Source: Candidatus Sumerlaeota bacterium
GTDB taxonomy: Bacteria > Sumerlaeota > Sumerlaeia > JADFCT01
Direction of reading: 5' to 3'
Assembly: GCA_026398575.1 (NCBI GenBank)
Contig: JAPLSP010000495.1
Span: 1-21,807 of the forward strand
DNA: 21,807 nt
The notes beneath the pieces were generated by a model. That model was not told the DNA's origin. It made no database searches and saw only the letters and a program-made list of their open reading frames with translations. Every line of letters starts with the position of its first letter. The first letter of the stretch is position 1. This document shows positions 15,892 through 21,807 of the stretch, piece by piece. A program made the translations under genes and the position numbers.

Positions 15892-15972
15892 GCCACGCTC
15901 ACGCAGCGATTGAGACAGGGTAATAAATGAGGCAGGGGCGCCAATGGAAGCGGAAATCCATGAATTATTTTA

Positions 15973-16006
15973 GTCAGGATAATTATTGAGTCAGAATAAT
16001 TCTGAC
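15973..16006. promoter_or_regulatory. Repeated palindromic site (GTCAGAATAATTCTGAC)
   Basis: The perfect 17-bp palindrome GTCAGAATAATTCTGAC (8-bp arms, 1-bp centre) at 15990-16006 is preceded 17 bp upstream by the related half GTCAGGATAATT at 15973-15984. It lies 39 bp past the stop of the enolase-superfamily gene and about 140 bp before the NuoEF start. It could be an operator for the latter or a terminator-like hairpin for the former. Related CAG(A/G)ATAAT words recur at 19326-19334 and 19403-19411. Confidence 0.4.
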
Positions 16007-16044
16007 ATGGAAATTGCGCTTATTCTCGCATTGCCGCGCTTGCG

Positions 16045-17292
16045 TCAGCTAAGGCGAATGGTTTTTGCCTGCGGCGCGCATTCCTTCTCATAGGCGTCTT
16101 TGACGATCTCGATGCCCAAACCTGGCGCCCCTTCGAGGGATATGAAGCCGTCCTGAATGCGCAGGCCCGGCAATTTCACGACCTCGGAGCTCAGGTGGCA
16201 ATCCTCCACCATCGCAAAGTTGGGCGCCACCATCCCGAGGATGCAGGCCTCCAGCACGCCGATCATCTTGGCCCATGTGTGCGGACCGACCGTAGCGCCG
16301 AACGGCCGGATTTTTTCGGCATAGTCGAGATAGCCAAAAATGCCCAGTGCGCGGATGTCGGGCTGCGAAACCTGCACGACGCCTTCCTTAAGCAAGTCGA
16401 GCAAGTCCCCTTCGCCGCGTCCGCTTTCGCCGTCGGCCAGCAGCGTATCGAGTTTTCGCTCCTTGATCGCATTGCGCAACGCGCGATACTTGTCATGATT
16501 GGCGCGCTCTTCTGAAAACATTTCCTCCATCCAGTAAAGCGGCGTTGAGGCGGTATCGCTTACCAGGCGCATCGCTTCATCGGGCGTATAATAATTATTG
16601 GCGTCCACCAGCAGTTTGGCGCGCGCTCCCGCCGTGGCGCGCACGGTCTGGATCGCCCATAGGTCGCGCTGGTAGCCGCGATCGCGGTCTTTCAGCCAAT
16701 TGCCACGCCCGATTTTAATCTTGAACGCCGAATGTCCGGCTCTCATTCCGGCGGTGGTATCGGCGGCGATCGCCGGGTCGCCATCGTCCAGATCGCGCAT
16801 GTAGATGCTGCCGTCATAACAGGGAATCTGCCGGCGCGCAATCGGGCCGAGCAGTTCGGCGGCCGGGCGCTTTGTCAGCTTCCCGACGATGTCCAGCAGC
16901 GCCGACTCGGCCGAAACGGGAATCAGCTTGCGCGCTTCAGGGCGGAGATAAAGCCTGCCATCGCGCGCCTCCAAGAGATCGCCGAGTTTTTTGCCCAGCG
17001 CCTCGGCCGGCATCGCGCTGCCAAGACCTTCGATCCCGGCGCTAGTCTCGACGCGCACGAGCGGCTCGCTGCCGCCCGCGCCGTGGTCCTTGAAGGAGTT
17101 GCGCCCGATTTTGCGCGGATGGCGCACGGCGAATTTCGCGGTCGTGATGGCGGTGATCTTAACGTCCGCGGGAAACTCCAGCGGCTTCTGCGGCGCCTGG
17201 CTTTCGGCGGCGGGCAAAAGCCCACCAACCGCCGCGCATCCGGCCGTTGCAGCGGCGCATTGCAGGAATATTCTGCGATTAATCCGGCTCAT
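16045..17292 (-). CDS. Tat-exported enolase-superfamily (mandelate racemase/muconate lactonizing) protein
   Basis: The ATG at 17292 starts a 415-residue protein with a twin-arginine signal (NRRIFLQCAAATAGCAAVGG); an upstream GTG at 17376 would bury this signal. The capping domain (residues about 44-135) is followed by a barrel with KIKIG (K191, K193), VDANN (D230), WMEEMF (E256/E257), ADGES (D287, E289) and GPHTW (H338). This is the usual K-x-K, D, E, E and His set of the MR/MLE branch, which abstracts a proton alpha to a carboxylate with Mg2+. The substrate is probably a sugar acid or similar carboxylate; which one cannot be told. Most relatives are cytoplasmic, so export is noteworthy. TAGC inside the signal could be a lipobox. 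The gap upstream separates it from a divergent cyclase gene. Confidence 0.88.
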   Translation of the reverse strand: MSRINRRIFLQCAAATAGCAAVGGLLPAAESQAPQKPLEFPADVKITAITTAKFAVRHPRKIGRNSFKDHGAGGSEPLVRVETSAGIEGLGSAMPAEALGKKLGDLLEARDGRLYLRPEARKLIPVSAESALLDIVGKLTKRPAAELLGPIARRQIPCYDGSIYMRDLDDGDPAIAADTTAGMRAGHSAFKIKIGRGNWLKDRDRGYQRDLWAIQTVRATAGARAKLLVDANNYYTPDEAMRLVSDTASTPLYWMEEMFSEERANHDKYRALRNAIKERKLDTLLADGESGRGEGDLLDLLKEGVVQVSQPDIRALGIFGYLDYAEKIRPFGATVGPHTWAKMIGVLEACILGMVAPNFAMVEDCHLSSEVVKLPGLRIQDGFISLEGAPGLGIEIVKDAYEKECAPQAKTIRLS

Positions 17293-17597
17293 AGCATGGA
17301 ACCTTTCTATTGCCTCTTGTGTGCAGGCGACATTGAGGCAGCCGGGCCTTTGCGCCGCTGAAATACATGGTGGCACATCAATTCAGCCGCCGTCAATCGG
17401 CTTGCGCCTCCTTGATTCCGGCTGTGCTGAAGCCGGCGGAAAAAATCTTGACCGCCATTGGCCATTATGCAAATTTTGGCAATGGATAGTATATGCCGTG
17501 AATGGGCATAGCCACTTTCCCTCTCACATCTTCCAAATCCCGAACAAATCTGAGATTCTGTGGCAATCCGCGGCTGGATGGAAGGGGAGGAAACATC
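17293..17597. other. Divergent intergenic region, 305 bp
   Basis: This gap separates the minus-strand enolase-superfamily gene from the plus-strand cyclase gene. It holds an imperfect inverted repeat, CCATTGGCC (17455-17463) against GGCAATGG (17478-17485). A TTGACC (17448-17453) overlaps its left edge but has no convincing -10 box. CCGGC/GCCGG arms around 17418-17438 contain a GCTGAAGCCGGC word reminiscent of the TTCA-loop hairpins at the right edge. The strong ribosome binding site GGGGAGG precedes the cyclase ATG. No coding sequence is apparent. Confidence 0.5.
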
Positions 17598-18197
17598 ATG
17601 AAAGCATTTTGGGCATTGCTTGATAGCATGAACGAGGCGGCGCCGGACCAGTATCCGGCGCTCGAACGGCTGATCTGGGACGCCTACGAGCGCCAGAAGG
17701 CCGTTCTGGCGCTTGATATGAGCCAGTTCACGCTGTCGGTCCGGCGCGAAGGCATCGTCTCGCACTTGGCAAAGATACGCAAGATGCAGTTGCTGACGGC
17801 GCCCGTGGTGAAAGCCTCGGGCGGTGACGTGGTCAAATTTGAGGCCGACAATCTGCTCGCGATTTTCGACGACCCGGCGAAGGCAGTTCACGCGGCCATC
17901 GGCATCAATCGAGCTGTGTCGGCCGTCCATCTATTGCACGGCGATGGCCGCCTGATCACGGTTGCCATTGGCATTGATTATGGCAGGCTGCTTTCCATTC
18001 CCGATACGGATTGCTTCGGCGATCCGGTGAACATCGCCTACAAACTGGCCGAGGACGTGGCCACATCGGGCGAGATTCTCATTACGCAAACCGTGCGGGA
18101 TATTCTCGGTGAATCGGCATTGCCTCCGCTCGAAGAACTCGCGCTGTCTGTCTCAGGCGTGGCGCTGCAGGCGTATAAGGTTTTGTACTATGAATGA
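17598..18197 (+). CDS. Small stand-alone class III adenylate/guanylate cyclase-like protein
   Basis: The ATG at 17598 follows GGGGAGG at 8-bp spacing, giving 199 residues; an upstream ATG at 17502 lacks this. It is essentially a bare cyclase catalytic domain. The two metal aspartates are D40 (LALDMSQFT) and D84 (KFEADNLLAIF), 44 residues apart. K80 sits four residues before D84, as in adenine-selective enzymes. The transition-state motif is CFGDPVNIAYKLAED, with N145 kept and K149 where the family has arginine. It would make cAMP if active as a dimer, but the Arg-to-Lys change could weaken or abolish activity. There is no signal, membrane segment or sensor domain. Its 3' end overlaps the convergent next gene by 10 bp. 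Confidence 0.82.
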   Translation: MKAFWALLDSMNEAAPDQYPALERLIWDAYERQKAVLALDMSQFTLSVRREGIVSHLAKIRKMQLLTAPVVKASGGDVVKFEADNLLAIFDDPAKAVHAAIGINRAVSAVHLLHGDGRLITVAIGIDYGRLLSIPDTDCFGDPVNIAYKLAEDVATSGEILITQTVRDILGESALPPLEELALSVSGVALQAYKVLYYE

Positions 18198-19303
18198 GAT
18201 TGCTCAATGATCCCGCTGATATCTATCAGGTAAACCTGCCGGCCATTGCCGCCGTGGGTGGAATCGAGGATGACTTTTTTGCCGTCGCGGCTGGCGCACG
18301 GGTGCAAATCGCAACGCCATTCGCCGTTGTATTCCTTCGGCGATAATAAATGCCCGAGCGGCGCCGAGCGGTTGGCGCCGATGTGATAGAGATAGGGATG
18401 CTGCAGGCGGTCTTTGTCCGGATAGCAATCGTTGAGGACCCATTGGTCCTTCGTGCCGGGGACATAGGTATTGTGCCCATTTTTCGTCATCACGTCCGGT
18501 CCGACGACTTCGACCTCATCAGTGCGGTCGCGGTAGAGATAAAATTTTTCGCCGCGCGATGGATGCCACGCCCATGCCATCACGTGTTTTTCGTCGCGCC
18601 ATACAAAGTGCGAAGTCTTGCCATGCGGATCGAGGATATAAAGCTCCTTGCCATCCGGATTGGCCGTGAACATGCGCGTGGACCAGCTTTTGCCTTCCTT
18701 GTCGCCACGCCAGCGATGCAGAAAAAGGAAGCGCGAGCCGTCGGTGTTGTAGAGCAGATGATTGAACCAATGCTTCGCGCCGTTTGAGAAGCCGCCGGGA
18801 TACGGAATTTTCGCCGCGTCCGCGAACGAGATCAGCAGCGTTTGCTTGCGCTGTTTGCCGGTCTTGACGTCCATGATGCGACAAATGAAGTGGTCGCCTT
18901 CGCGGTCGTTCCACGCCACTTCGCTTTGCGTGCCGGGAATCCACTGAAGCATGCAGCCTTGCTGCCAGTTCCAGGCGCGTGTGCTCCCGAGTTCCGTCCA
19001 CTTGTCGCCGTCTTCCGTGTCAATCATCCCGACGCGGATCACGTCGTCCGCCTTGGGCGAGCGTCCCTCGAAATCCACTTCATTCGCCAGAACATAGCGG
19101 TTCGTCGGATCGAAGAGCAGCTTGTCATAGTATCCGCGCCAATGGAACTTGGGTCCCCGCGTGATCGGGCGGATGGGCGGCAGCTTTTCTTCGGCGGCAT
19201 GAAGCGACATATCTGAAAGCATGATCGAAAGCGCGCTTGAGGCCGGCAGCGCGGCGGCAAGAGATTGGATGAAACGACGGCGATTCAACGAATTGAGTTT
19301 CAT
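18188..19303 (-). CDS. Tat-exported oligogalacturonate-lyase-like beta-propeller protein
   Basis: From the ATG at 19303 the protein has 371 residues and a twin-arginine signal (NRRRFIQSLAAALPASSA); the TTG at 19348 would place 15 residues before it. The body shows PD40/WD-like propeller strands: RYVLANEVDFEGRSPKADD, QQGCMLQWIPGTQSEVAWNDR, HFICRIMDVKTGK, GSRFLFLHRWRG, TSHFVWRDEKHVMAW, TKNGHNTYVPGTKDQWVLND and KKVILDSTHGGNGRQVYLIDI. This resembles exported proteins annotated as oligogalacturonate lyase family or as hypothetical in planctomycete-like bacteria. Lyase activity on pectin oligomers is therefore only a family-level guess. From my knowledge of relatives, a stretch seems missing after DVKTGKQRKQTL (see findings). 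It lies 124 bp downstream of the gluconolactonase gene on the same strand. Confidence 0.75.
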   Translation of the reverse strand: MKLNSLNRRRFIQSLAAALPASSALSIMLSDMSLHAAEEKLPPIRPITRGPKFHWRGYYDKLLFDPTNRYVLANEVDFEGRSPKADDVIRVGMIDTEDGDKWTELGSTRAWNWQQGCMLQWIPGTQSEVAWNDREGDHFICRIMDVKTGKQRKQTLLISFADAAKIPYPGGFSNGAKHWFNHLLYNTDGSRFLFLHRWRGDKEGKSWSTRMFTANPDGKELYILDPHGKTSHFVWRDEKHVMAWAWHPSRGEKFYLYRDRTDEVEVVGPDVMTKNGHNTYVPGTKDQWVLNDCYPDKDRLQHPYLYHIGANRSAPLGHLLSPKEYNGEWRCDLHPCASRDGKKVILDSTHGGNGRQVYLIDISGIIEQSHS

Positions 19304-19388
19304 AGTAGTTTCCCGATTTTTGTGACAGAATAATGTGTGACAAAACAATGAAGAAGATGGAGCGAGGCAAAAAGGGCTAATTTCACAG

Positions 19389-19408
19389 GGATAATGATTT
19401 CATTATCC
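19389..19408. promoter_or_regulatory. Palindrome GGATAATGA-TT-TCATTATCC
   Basis: A perfect 9-bp inverted repeat with a 2-bp centre lies between two co-directional minus genes, 19 bp after the gluconolactonase stop. With only a 2-nt loop it looks more like a protein-binding site than an RNA hairpin. The word CAGGATAAT (minus strand, 19411-19403) also occurs at 15975, and CAGAATAAT occurs at 19326. Confidence 0.4.
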
Positions 19409-19427
19409 TGGCTTCGAGCTTCATTGA

Positions 19428-20336
19428 TCACTGGCTCCCGGCGCCTTTGACCCGCATCTTGATCGAATAAAGCCCTTTGCTGGCGGTGATGAAGAGGGTT
19501 TGCATGTCTTTACCGCCGAAGCAAACATTTCCCGTCCATCCTTCGTCGTTAGCGATATAATCAATTTTCTTCCCCGTCTTATCGAACACGGTCACGCCTT
19601 TGTTCGTTAGATAAACATTTCCCTCGCTGTCAATCGTCAGGCCATCGGAACCCATCTCGCAAAATGGTTTCTTGTTGATGAGCGAGCCATCGGGCTGGAT
19701 CTCATAAGACCAGGTTTTTTTTGCGGCGATGTCCGTCACGTAGAGCGTCTTGCCATCGGGTGTTCCGATGAGGCCGTTCGGCTGCTTGAAGTCGGTGATG
19801 ACGCGCGTGAGCGTTTTGCGATCGGGCGCAAGATAATAGACGTACTGCCCTTCCTGCTCCATGGGGCCGCGCTTCCAGTACTTGGGGCGCGCATAGTACG
19901 GATCGGAAAAATACATCCCGCCGTCGGGACGGACCCAGACGTCATTCGGTCCATTGAGCAATTTGCCATTGTAGTCCTTGACGAGCGTCGTGGTCGTGCC
20001 GGACTTGACGTCAATCGTCCAAAGCTGATTCGTTTCATCGGCGCAGGCGATCATGTTTCCCTTGGCGTCGAAACAGAGGCCGTTCGAGCGCCCGCACGGC
20101 TTCATGAAGGTCGAGAGCTTGCCATCCACACTCCATTTCAAGATGCTGTCGTTCGGCTGGTCGGTGAAATACACATTTCCCTCGGCATCGCAGGCCGGTC
20201 CTTCCGTGAAGGAAAAACCACCCGCGAGTTTTTCAAGTTTCGCTCCCGGCGCCGTGACTCCGCCTTCCGCCGCATAAAGCCCGGCGCACGCCATCGCCAT
20301 CATGCTCATTATCAACACCGCCATCATCTTGTTCAT
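19428..20336 (-). CDS. Exported SMP-30/gluconolactonase-family lactonase
   Basis: The ATG at 20336 has AAGGAGG at 7-bp spacing and gives 302 residues, of normal family length. The Sec signal is MAVLIMSMMAMACAGLYAAE. The six-bladed propeller has the expected metal and substrate residues: E45 (FTEGPACD), N131 (NGPNDVWV), N187 (QPNGLIGT) and D231 (GSDGLTID), with FSDPYYARPKYW between. Such enzymes hydrolyse sugar lactones such as gluconolactone to the open acid, using a divalent cation. Location in the periplasm suggests work on extracellular oxidised sugars. The nearby enolase-superfamily and oligogalacturonate-lyase-like proteins, also exported, fit a sugar-acid theme. The exact lactone is unknown. 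Confidence 0.92.
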   Translation of the reverse strand: MNKMMAVLIMSMMAMACAGLYAAEGGVTAPGAKLEKLAGGFSFTEGPACDAEGNVYFTDQPNDSILKWSVDGKLSTFMKPCGRSNGLCFDAKGNMIACADETNQLWTIDVKSGTTTTLVKDYNGKLLNGPNDVWVRPDGGMYFSDPYYARPKYWKRGPMEQEGQYVYYLAPDRKTLTRVITDFKQPNGLIGTPDGKTLYVTDIAAKKTWSYEIQPDGSLINKKPFCEMGSDGLTIDSEGNVYLTNKGVTVFDKTGKKIDYIANDEGWTGNVCFGGKDMQTLFITASKGLYSIKMRVKGAGSQ

Positions 20337-20522
20337 GTCCGCCCTCCTTGAATGTTGTTGGCGCATCCTATTCGTTCACATAAGAAGCAGGAGATAAATG
20401 CCACTGGATCGCAGGAAAAGCAAATTTTTATTTTCGCATTGAAGCCGTTCCCGTCCGCGCCATAGATTGGCTTCAGGCGCGACGCAATCGAGTCGCGAAC
20501 TTGCGGCATAGGCGCGCGCAAT

Positions 20523-21413
20523 ATGGACCTTGATAAAACCAAAGAAAACTGGGACGCGTTCGGGCGCAAGGACCCGCTTTTCGCCATTGCGTCGTGGCCG
20601 GAGAAGAAGGGCAATCTCTGGAATCCCGAGGAGTTTTTCCAGACCGGCGCGCGAGAAATCCAGGACACCATGCAATATGTGGAATCGCTTGGCGTGCCGT
20701 TGAAGCGTGATAAGGCGCTGGATTTCGGCTGCGGCGTCGGGCGGCTGACGCAGGCGCTCGCGGAATACTTCGATGAAGTGATCGGAATTGATATCGCGCC
20801 CTCGATGATCGAACTGGCGCGGAAATACAACCGGCACGGCGAGCGCTGCCGCTACGTGCTCAACGAAAGCGATGATCTGCGCGCCTTCCCCGACTCCGCT
20901 TTTCAGTTCATCTACTCCAACATCACCCTGCAGCACCTAGAGCCTGTCTATACGCTAAGATACCTGCGGGAATTCATCAGAATTCTGGCGCCCGGCGGAC
21001 TGCTGCTTTTCCAATTGCCATCCGAGAGGTTGCGCGCTGGGGGAAGTCCTGCGCATTCCGCGTTAGCAAATACTCAAGCGGCTTCGCATGTTCAGGCTGC
21101 TTCACATAATAAAGGCGGGCTTCATCGTTGGCTCAAAGCTATCACCCCGCAATTTTTACTCCCGTATCTTCGCGGCATCCGGCAAAAACTCAATTTGCCT
21201 CCACACGCCCAAGATTCCGCAATCGAACAAAAAGAAATCGTGGAATATCGCGAGCCGGATGAAACGCGGATTGTGGTGGAAATGCACGGGATCAAACGCG
21301 AGGAAGTCACGAAATTCCTGGAAGAAAACGGCGCTTCAATTCTCGACGTCACCCCAAACGCCGAAGCCGGCCCTGACTGGACGAGCTACCGCTATTGCGT
21401 CAGCCGAAAATAG
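20523..21413 (+). CDS. Class I SAM-dependent methyltransferase
   Basis: The 296-residue protein has motif I ALDFGCGVGRLTQAL (residues 65-79), the acidic end of strand 2 at D90 (VIGIDIAPSMIELA), FIYSNITLQHL and the post-motif LAPGGLLLFQLP. This is a Methyltransf_11-type Rossmann fold that transfers a methyl group from S-adenosylmethionine to an unknown acceptor. The N-terminus WDAFGRKDPLFAI and the C-terminal part (VVEMHGIKREEVTKFLEENGASILDV...AGPDWTSYRYCVSRK) recur in a bacterial subfamily of unknown substrate. Between them is a low-complexity stretch, ALANTQAASHVQAASHN, from an 18-bp repeat. The ribosome binding site is weak. The gene stands alone and diverges from the gluconolactonase gene across a 186-bp gap in which I see no other feature. 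Confidence 0.85.
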   Translation: MDLDKTKENWDAFGRKDPLFAIASWPEKKGNLWNPEEFFQTGAREIQDTMQYVESLGVPLKRDKALDFGCGVGRLTQALAEYFDEVIGIDIAPSMIELARKYNRHGERCRYVLNESDDLRAFPDSAFQFIYSNITLQHLEPVYTLRYLREFIRILAPGGLLLFQLPSERLRAGGSPAHSALANTQAASHVQAASHNKGGLHRWLKAITPQFLLPYLRGIRQKLNLPPHAQDSAIEQKEIVEYREPDETRIVVEMHGIKREEVTKFLEENGASILDVTPNAEAGPDWTSYRYCVSRK

Positions 21414-21418
21414 CCCTA

Positions 21419-21445
21419 CTTTTCATTGCTGCCCAAAATGAAAAG
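21419..21445 (+). terminator. Hairpin downstream of the methyltransferase
   Basis: CTTTTCATT (21419-21427) pairs perfectly with AATGAAAAG (21437-21445) around a 9-nt loop, 5 bases past the stop. No U-tract follows. It is the best candidate for the transcript end. Confidence 0.45.
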
Positions 21446-21479
21446 ACAGCGGTGATTAAGGCAAAACAGCGGCCCTATT

Positions 21480-21497
21480 AGCCGGCTTCAGCCGGCT
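21480..21497. repeat. TTCA-loop hairpin, unit 1
   Basis: AGCCGGCTTCAGCCGGCT folds into a perfect 7-bp stem with the loop TTCA. It is the first of a series in this gap sharing the loop but not the stem sequence. Confidence 0.7.
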
Positions 21498-21505
21498 CTT
21501 CTTTG

Positions 21506-21526
21506 CACCCTGCTTCAGCAGGGGTG
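21506..21526. repeat. TTCA-loop hairpin, unit 2
   Basis: CACCCTGC (21506-21513), loop TTCA, then GCAGGGGTG (21518-21526) forms an 8-bp stem with one bulged base. The stem differs from unit 1 on both sides in a compensating way. Confidence 0.65.
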
Positions 21527-21546
21527 TCTGCAAGCCACACTTTGAT

Positions 21547-21648
21547 CAAGCGCGCTTTAGCGCGGCTTCTCGACCTGCTTTAGCAAAAAAATATAGGCCG
21601 GAGGTTTGCTGCTGAAGCATGTCGAGAAGCCGCGCTGAAGCGCGCTTG
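21547..21648. repeat. 39-bp-arm inverted repeat built of TTYA-loop hairpins
   Basis: The left arm (21547-21585, starting CAAGCGCGCTTTAGCGCGG) and the reverse complement of the right arm (21610-21648) agree at 36 of 39 positions, with a 24-bp AT-rich spacer. Each arm also contains small hairpins, CGCGC-TTTA/TTCA-GCGCG and TGC-TTTA/TTCA-GCA. Two of the three mismatches fall in those loops. The arrangement resembles a miniature REP-like or MITE-like interspersed element. No coding sequence is present. Confidence 0.75.
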
Positions 21649-21807
21649 TGAATAAGCGCCCATGCCTTCACCCCGCCTAAAGGCCAATGCTGTTGACTTA
21701 AGAAAATGATGAATTTTCCATGCAAATAGTCGAAAAAACAGTTGCATATCGAGCGCCCTTCATCTATCGTAAATGCAGTTGGTAGTTCCACACTATTTTC
21801 AAAGGAG
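21649..21807 (+). promoter_or_regulatory. Right-edge gene-free tail, possible leader of an off-window gene
   Basis: No gene is seen. GCC-TAAA-GGC (21675-21684) is a minimal relative of the hairpin family. TTGACT near 21693 could be a -35 box, but no good -10 follows. The last bases, AAAGGAG, would serve as a ribosome binding site for a plus-strand gene starting beyond the window. Confidence 0.3.

Noticed and set aside
15834..15944. N-terminal extension of the NuoEF fusion from a TTG codon
   Set aside because: The added residues are Cys-rich but do not match NuoE. The ATG at 15833 gives a normal NuoE start and leaves room for a promoter.
18181..18200. 10-bp convergent 3' overlap of the cyclase and OGL-like genes as a regulatory signal
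   Set aside because: Short convergent overlaps are common and no hairpin or conserved signal is visible there.
21649..21807. Possible insertion-sequence end at the right edge
   Set aside because: No transposase codons or paired terminal repeats can be seen within the window.

Overview
The window is GC-rich bacterial chromosome, mostly minus-strand genes, with no rRNA, tRNA, CRISPR array or intact transposase that I can see. The exported proteins (Tat and Sec signals, one lipoprotein), an ELWxxDGT-repeat protein, carboxypeptidase-regulatory-like repeats and secreted sugar-acid enzymes suit an uncultivated Gram-negative heterotroph, perhaps of the Planctomycetota / PVC / Sumerlaeota-Hydrogenedentota kind. 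That placement is an inference from gene style only.

Left block (1-7533, all minus). In transcription order: a Ski2-like helicase carrying a C-terminal OmpR/PhoB-type winged helix; an exported Ser/Thr/Ala-repeat protein; a MEMO1-family protein; a small membrane-anchored helical protein; FabF (beta-ketoacyl-ACP synthase II); and a SpoU-family RNA 2'-O-methyltransferase cut by the window edge. The helicase, repeat protein and MEMO genes are 1 bp apart or overlapping and look like one transcript. The last three follow with larger gaps. 7-bp-period repeat arrays lie upstream of the methyltransferase and twice inside the helicase reading frame.

Middle block (7572-12885). A VapB-like antitoxin is followed by a VapC/PIN toxin that is cut off after about 16 codons. 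The break is made by the end of a 1,045-residue exported protein of carboxypeptidase-regulatory-like domains, which itself carries a ~300-residue internal duplication. Next is an ELWxxDGT beta-propeller lipoprotein. A diverged ~42-bp direct repeat lies on both sides of the toxin remnant plus large gene.

Right block (12886-21413). A NuoE-NuoF fusion with extra ferredoxin clusters (a diaphorase of the hydrogenase/formate-dehydrogenase type) overlaps by ATGA a small AT-rich membrane-anchored gene. Then come three exported proteins of likely sugar-acid metabolism: a Tat-exported enolase-superfamily enzyme, a Tat-exported oligogalacturonate-lyase-like propeller protein and an SMP-30/gluconolactonase. 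A small class III nucleotidyl cyclase is interleaved on the plus strand. A class I SAM methyltransferase ends the block.

The right edge (21414-21807) holds no gene. It is packed with short hairpins sharing a TTCA/TTTA loop and with a 39-bp-arm inverted repeat. The most unusual items are the heptamer arrays read through in frame by the helicase, the helicase-wHTH fusion, the vapC/large-gene junction, the TTYA-loop hairpin family, and the NuoEF fusion coupled to an AT-rich gene.
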